A DNA stretch of 5,437 nt from an uncultured Collinsella sp. (GTDB lineage Bacteria; Actinomycetota; Coriobacteriia; Coriobacteriales; Coriobacteriaceae): the NCBI GenBank assembly GCA_900551305.1, contig URVK01000127.1, positions 1 through 5,437 on the forward strand. Reading direction: 5' to 3'. A program made the translations under genes and the position numbers. The notes beneath the pieces are model-generated. The model searched no databases. It saw nothing but the letters and a program-made list of their open reading frames with translations, and was not told where the DNA came from. Positions 1-5,437 of the stretch are shown here, piece after piece. The number at the start of each line of letters is the position of its first letter. Position 1 is the first letter of the stretch.

Positions 1-875
1 TAGAAGGCGTCCCTGCCCGGCAGGCCTTTGCGTTTTCGCCTGCCGCTCCTGCCCGTCACAAAGTGGTCGCATACGACTGCGGTGTGAAGCGCGGCATTCT
101 GGAGGGGCTGGTCCGCGCCGGCTGCGACCTTACCGTCGTGCCGTGGGACACGCCTGCCCAGCAGGTGCTCGACATGAATCCCGACGGCGTCTTTTTGTCC
201 AATGGCCCCGGCGACCCCGACGCCGTGGTGGAGACCTACGAGCAGGTGCAGCAGCTGATCGGCAAGGTGCCGGTCTTTGGTATTTGTCTTGGTCACCAGA
301 TGATCAGCCTGGCCTGCGGCGCCCAGATGGAAAAGCTTAAGTTCGGTCACCGCGGTGGCAACCAGCCGGTTATGAACCTGGTAAGCCGCCGTGTGGAGAT
401 CACCGCGCAAAACCATGGCTTTGGCCTGCTGTTCCCCAGCTTGGGCAAGCTTGTCTCCGAGCTTTCCGGCGGCGAGACCGAGCATGCGGCCGATGGGGAT
501 CTGCGCGTCTGGGTGCGCCGCGGAATCGCGCCGGTCGTGATGAACGAGCGCTTTGGTCGCATTCGCCTGACACATGTGAACCTCAACGACGGCACCGCCG
601 AGGGCATCCAGCTGCTCGACGCACCGTGCTTCTCGGTCCAGTACCACCCCGAGGCCTCGCCTGGCCCCACCGATGCCCACTATCTCTTTACCGCCTTTAC
701 GCGACTCATGGACGGCGAGGAGAACTACCTGGACATCGACACCGCGAAGGACCGCCTTGCCGGCTGGAATTTTGCCGACGATGGTTCCGCCGTTCTACCG
801 AACGGCGGACCGGTCGACGCTGCGGCTGCATCTGGCACATCATCTTGCCGCTCTGCTTCGGACGCGCGGGCATAA
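1..875 (+). CDS. carA: Carbamoyl-phosphate synthase small subunit (glutaminase), 5'-truncated
   Basis: The glutamine-hydrolysing subunit of cytosolic carbamoyl-phosphate synthase; it passes ammonia to CarB for pyrimidine and arginine synthesis. The frame is open from base 3, so the start codon and the N-terminal CPSase domain lie left of the window; the GTG at 63 is an internal valine. What remains is a linker and the class I glutamine amidotransferase domain, opening with VVAYDCGVKRGIL. The nucleophile elbow FGICLGHQ places the catalytic Cys at 285-287. QNHGF follows, then YHPEASPGP with catalytic His at 645-647 and Glu at 651-653, so the triad is intact. Compared with E. coli CarA as I recall it, about 36 extra residues sit between QNHGF and the RLTHVNLNDGT strand. 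Conserved sequence ends near AGWNF; the last ~33 residues are Ala/Ser/Asp-rich and unlike the family, and may reflect a frameshift (see findings). It is followed by carB in the same orientation, presumably one operon. Confidence 0.96.
   Translation, partial: EGVPARQAFAFSPAAPARHKVVAYDCGVKRGILEGLVRAGCDLTVVPWDTPAQQVLDMNPDGVFLSNGPGDPDAVVETYEQVQQLIGKVPVFGICLGHQMISLACGAQMEKLKFGHRGGNQPVMNLVSRRVEITAQNHGFGLLFPSLGKLVSELSGGETEHAADGDLRVWVRRGIAPVVMNERFGRIRLTHVNLNDGTAEGIQLLDAPCFSVQYHPEASPGPTDAHYLFTAFTRLMDGEENYLDIDTAKDRLAGWNFADDGSAVLPNGGPVDAAAASGTSSCRSASDARA
786..809. repeat. Perfect inverted repeat in the carA 3' end
   Basis: The arms TCCGCCGTTC (786-795) and GAACGGCGGA (800-809) are perfectly complementary over 10 bp around a 4-nt TACC loop. 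It lies in the non-conserved CarA tail, just after the AGWNF segment. The bases after it (CCGGTCGACGC) are GC-rich with no T run, so it is not an intrinsic terminator. It could be a transcript-stability or processing hairpin between carA and carB, or chance in GC-rich DNA. Confidence 0.6.
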
Positions 876-973
876 GCCCAGCGCGCCCTCGCATCACGGC
901 AACCTGATGCACCAGCTGCACCCTCGCTGACTTTTCCAAAACATTGAGTCAGCCTCTCTAGGAGGTTTTAAAC
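876..973. other. carA-carB intergenic gap
   Basis: This 98-base gap separates the carA stop from carB, which is unusually wide for carAB, where the genes commonly sit close together. The left part (to 930) keeps a coding-like third-position bias in another frame, ending in TGA at 928-930. The right part (931-959) is more AT-rich and leads to the carB ribosome binding site. I see no terminator and no convincing internal promoter, so carB is most likely co-transcribed with carA. Confidence 0.6.
960..966 (+). promoter_or_regulatory. Ribosome binding site of carB
   Basis: AGGAGGT is a near-perfect anti-16S match, 7 nt before the ATG at 974. It fixes the carB start and implies efficient independent initiation rather than dependence on translational coupling to carA. 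Confidence 0.9.
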
Positions 974-4250
<3,277 letters not shown>

Positions 4251-4276
<26 letters not shown>

Positions 4277-5267
4277 TGTGACCTGGTCGGCCGGGGCGGC
4301 AGCCGGACACTTTCTCTCGGAAACTGGGCTTCGCGAAGTTTTCCGAGAGAAAGGACCGCCTCCCGCCCCGGCCTACGGCGACTCGGTTGCACCGTGTGCT
4401 GCCGAAGGGGCTTTGTGCGATGACTAGGGCTGAATAGAAAATGAGTGTGGGCGCCGTCGTTCGTTTGAACGACGGCGCCCACGTTTTGGATTTATTGGGC
4501 TGTGGCGTTGTTTTGTCGGCGGCGATGTGCACGTGCAGCTTTGCCTGACCGTCGCAGCTGATGAGCACGCCTACCTCGAACGGGGTTCCCGTCTTGTCGT
4601 AGGTCGAACGCACGATGCGCATCGCCGCCTTACCGGTGTTCTGTCCCAAAAGACGCGCCTCATGCTTGTCGAGGTTGACCGTCTCGTAGACGGCATCGAC
4701 GCTTGCGGGCAGGATGCCGGTCTTTTCCGCGATGTAGGCGTAGAGCGAGCCATCCACGTCTTTGCGCGTGAGCTCGGGGCAAAGTGACACGGGGATATAG
4801 ACGTAGTTGAGCTCCATGGGTTTGTCGTTGGCGAGACGCAGGCGGCGAATCTCCCAGACGGGTGTCCCTTCGGGCACTTTGAGCCCGGAGGCGATGCCGC
4901 GGACGGCCGGTATGCTTGAAAAGGCGAGAATCTGCGAGCTCGGAACCCGTCCCGCTTCGCGCATCCGCGCGCTGAAATTCAGGGCCAGGTCGATGCCGGG
5001 TGCTGAAGTTTGGGGCTTGATGAACGTGCCCTGGCCGCGCTTGCGCACCACGCGCCCCTCGATGACGAGATCTTGGAAGCAACGGCGCACGGTCGCGCGC
5101 GATAACTCCAGCCGCTCACAGATTTCGAGCTCGCGTGGCAGCGGCGTCTTGGTGTCGAACGCCTGGCTGGCGATAAGCAGAGCGATTCGATGTTTAAGCT
5201 GGACATAGAGCGGCGTATCACCGCTGCGGTCGAAGGGTTCGGAGGCGAGAAACGAGATCATATCCAT
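4251..5267 (-). CDS. GntR-family transcriptional regulator with UTRA (HutC-type) effector domain; C-terminal tail suspect
   Basis: A cytosolic DNA-binding regulator, probably a repressor released by a small ligand. Residues ~18-84 form the GntR winged helix: [10 protein letters not shown], then the [20 protein letters not shown] recognition region and the [10 protein letters not shown] wing. Residues ~95-250 are a UTRA ligand domain ([26 protein letters not shown] ... ETVNL ... [23 protein letters not shown]); the ligand cannot be named from sequence, sugar phosphates being common in the family. I start at ATG 5267 because GGAGGT lies 5 nt upstream; the ATG at 5300 has no such site. The open frame gives 338 residues against roughly 240-260 usual. 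Everything after ~residue 252 is Arg/Ser/Pro-rich, is read through the terminator stem and the nested repeat, and ends inside carB antisense. One extra A in the AAAA run at 4511-4514 would end the protein at residue 258 (TAA, 4492-4494), just before the terminator. The domain call is firm; the stop is doubtful. Confidence 0.9.
4277..4446. other. carB 3' intergenic region before the terminator
   Basis: About 170 bases lie between the carB stop and the terminator stem. The left half is occupied by the nested inverted repeat at 4289-4373. The rest (4374-4446) shows only short, weak hairpins and no recognisable gene. Small plus-strand open frames here have no ribosome binding site or family motif. 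The minus-strand frame crossing it is the suspected read-through tail of the GntR gene. Confidence 0.7.
4289..4373. repeat. Nested inverted repeat, possible structured 3' UTR or palindromic repeat
   Basis: Two pairs of arms are nested. The outer pair, GGCCGGGGCGG (4289-4299) and CCGCCCCGGCC (4363-4373), matches perfectly over 11 bp. The inner pair, CTTTCTCTCGGAAA (4310-4323) and TTTCCGAGAGAAAG (4340-4353), matches perfectly over 14 bp. Between them lie near-symmetric spacers of 10 and 9 nt, and the centre contains the palindrome CTTCGCGAAG (4329-4338). The whole could fold as one ~85-nt hairpin on either strand. There is no T run on either side, so it is not a classical terminator. It begins 12 nt after the carB stop. 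It may protect the carB 3' end, or be a dispersed intergenic palindrome; genome-wide copy number would decide. Confidence 0.75.
4447..4487. terminator. Bidirectional intrinsic terminator between carB and gntR
   Basis: GTGGGCGCCGTCGTTC (4447-4462) and GAACGACGGCGCCCAC (4467-4482) form a perfect 16-bp GC-rich stem around a GTTT loop. On the plus strand the stem is followed by GTTTTGGATTTATT. On the minus strand it is followed by ACTCATTTTCTATT. Both flanks are T-rich, though neither is a long uninterrupted run. Its position between convergent genes suits termination of both transcripts. The open GntR frame continues through it, which is one reason to doubt that frame's C-terminus. Confidence 0.85.
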
Positions 5268-5272
5268 GGGGT

Positions 5273-5278
5273 ACCTCC
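5273..5278 (-). promoter_or_regulatory. Ribosome binding site of the GntR gene
   Basis: On the minus strand GGAGGT precedes the ATG at 5265-5267 by 5 nt and a second in-frame ATG at 5259-5261 by 11 nt. It selects the first of these over the upstream in-frame ATG at 5298-5300, where the site would lie inside the coding sequence. Confidence 0.8.
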
Positions 5279-5350
5279 ATGTCGTGGGCGTACGTGACAT
5301 GGTCTGACACTGCGGGGCAAACCGGAGATGCCAGGCCCGATTCTTGCTGG

Positions 5351-5437
5351 TATGTATGGTGCATAAGGAACATAAAACATTTATCAGGCAATCTACCTGC
5401 TATTTTAAAAATAATTAGAAGAAAAATAATTTAGGCA
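5351..5437 (-). promoter_or_regulatory. AT-rich upstream region with candidate promoter and operator for the GntR gene
   Basis: GC content falls to 25% over 5366-5437 (18 of 72 bases), the lowest in the window. On the minus strand a plausible sigma-70-type pair is TTAAAA, a 17-nt spacer, then GATAAA; a weaker alternative is TTGCCT with CCTTAT. An imperfect inverted repeat, CAGGCAATCTACCTG (5385-5399), overlaps both candidates, and TATGTATGGTGCATA (5351-5365) has TATG/CATA ends. Either could be an autoregulatory operator. The leader from here to the start codon is roughly 90-110 nt. A divergent promoter for a gene beyond the right edge could also lie here. Confidence 0.35.

Noticed and set aside
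63..65. GTG at 63 as a carA start codon
   Set aside because: The frame stays open and family-like upstream to base 3, there is no ribosome binding site, and a start here would remove the whole N-terminal domain.
953..965. CCTC/GAGG pairing that could mask the carB ribosome binding site
   Set aside because: Only 4 bp; complementarity to a GGAGG motif this short is easily found by chance and no alternative structure supports a switch.
4310..4353. Inner palindrome after carB as an intrinsic terminator
   Set aside because: The stem is strong but both sides lack a T run; the stem at 4447-4482 fits much better.
5298..5300. Upstream in-frame ATG as the GntR gene start
   Set aside because: No Shine-Dalgarno precedes it, while GGAGGT lies correctly spaced before the ATG at 5267. 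The extra 11 residues do not look like the family N-terminus.

Overview
The window is a high-GC stretch of chromosomal housekeeping DNA. It holds the 3' part of carA, a complete carB, and a convergent GntR-family regulator gene whose upstream region runs to the right edge. High GC with strongly G/C-biased third positions, sharply AT-rich regulatory DNA (about 25% GC over the last 72 bases), strong AGGAGGT-type ribosome binding sites and an unusual CarA glutaminase domain suggest a high-GC Gram-positive. A gut actinomycete of the Coriobacteriia (Collinsella-like) is my best guess, but this is inference from overall look, not from a marker gene.

Layout. Bases 1-875 encode the end of the small (glutaminase) subunit of carbamoyl-phosphate synthase; its start lies left of the window. 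A 98-base gap ending in a strong Shine-Dalgarno leads to carB (974-4276), a full 1100-residue large subunit with all four expected regions. The convergent intergenic region follows. It contains a large nested inverted repeat (4289-4373) and a perfect 16-bp stem with a 4-nt loop (4447-4482) flanked by T-rich sequence on both strands, well placed as a shared bidirectional terminator. On the minus strand, from 5267 leftward, lies a GntR/UTRA repressor-type gene, with its leader and likely promoter in 5279-5437.

Function. CarA releases ammonia from glutamine and CarB uses it with bicarbonate and two ATP to make carbamoyl phosphate for pyrimidine and arginine synthesis. The GntR gene is convergent with carAB and is probably unrelated in function; such regulators usually control themselves and/or a divergent neighbour, which here would lie beyond the right edge.

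Most notable points: (1) the GntR reading frame does not stop at the end of its UTRA domain but runs through the terminator hairpin and into the antisense of carB's last codons, which looks like a one-base frameshift in an A run; (2) a nested palindromic element just after carB; (3) an extra segment of roughly 36 residues in the CarA glutaminase domain; (4) codon bias at the 3' end of carA that fits a different reading frame better than the annotated one. I see no clearly new multi-gene system, mobile element, CRISPR array, tRNA or rRNA here.
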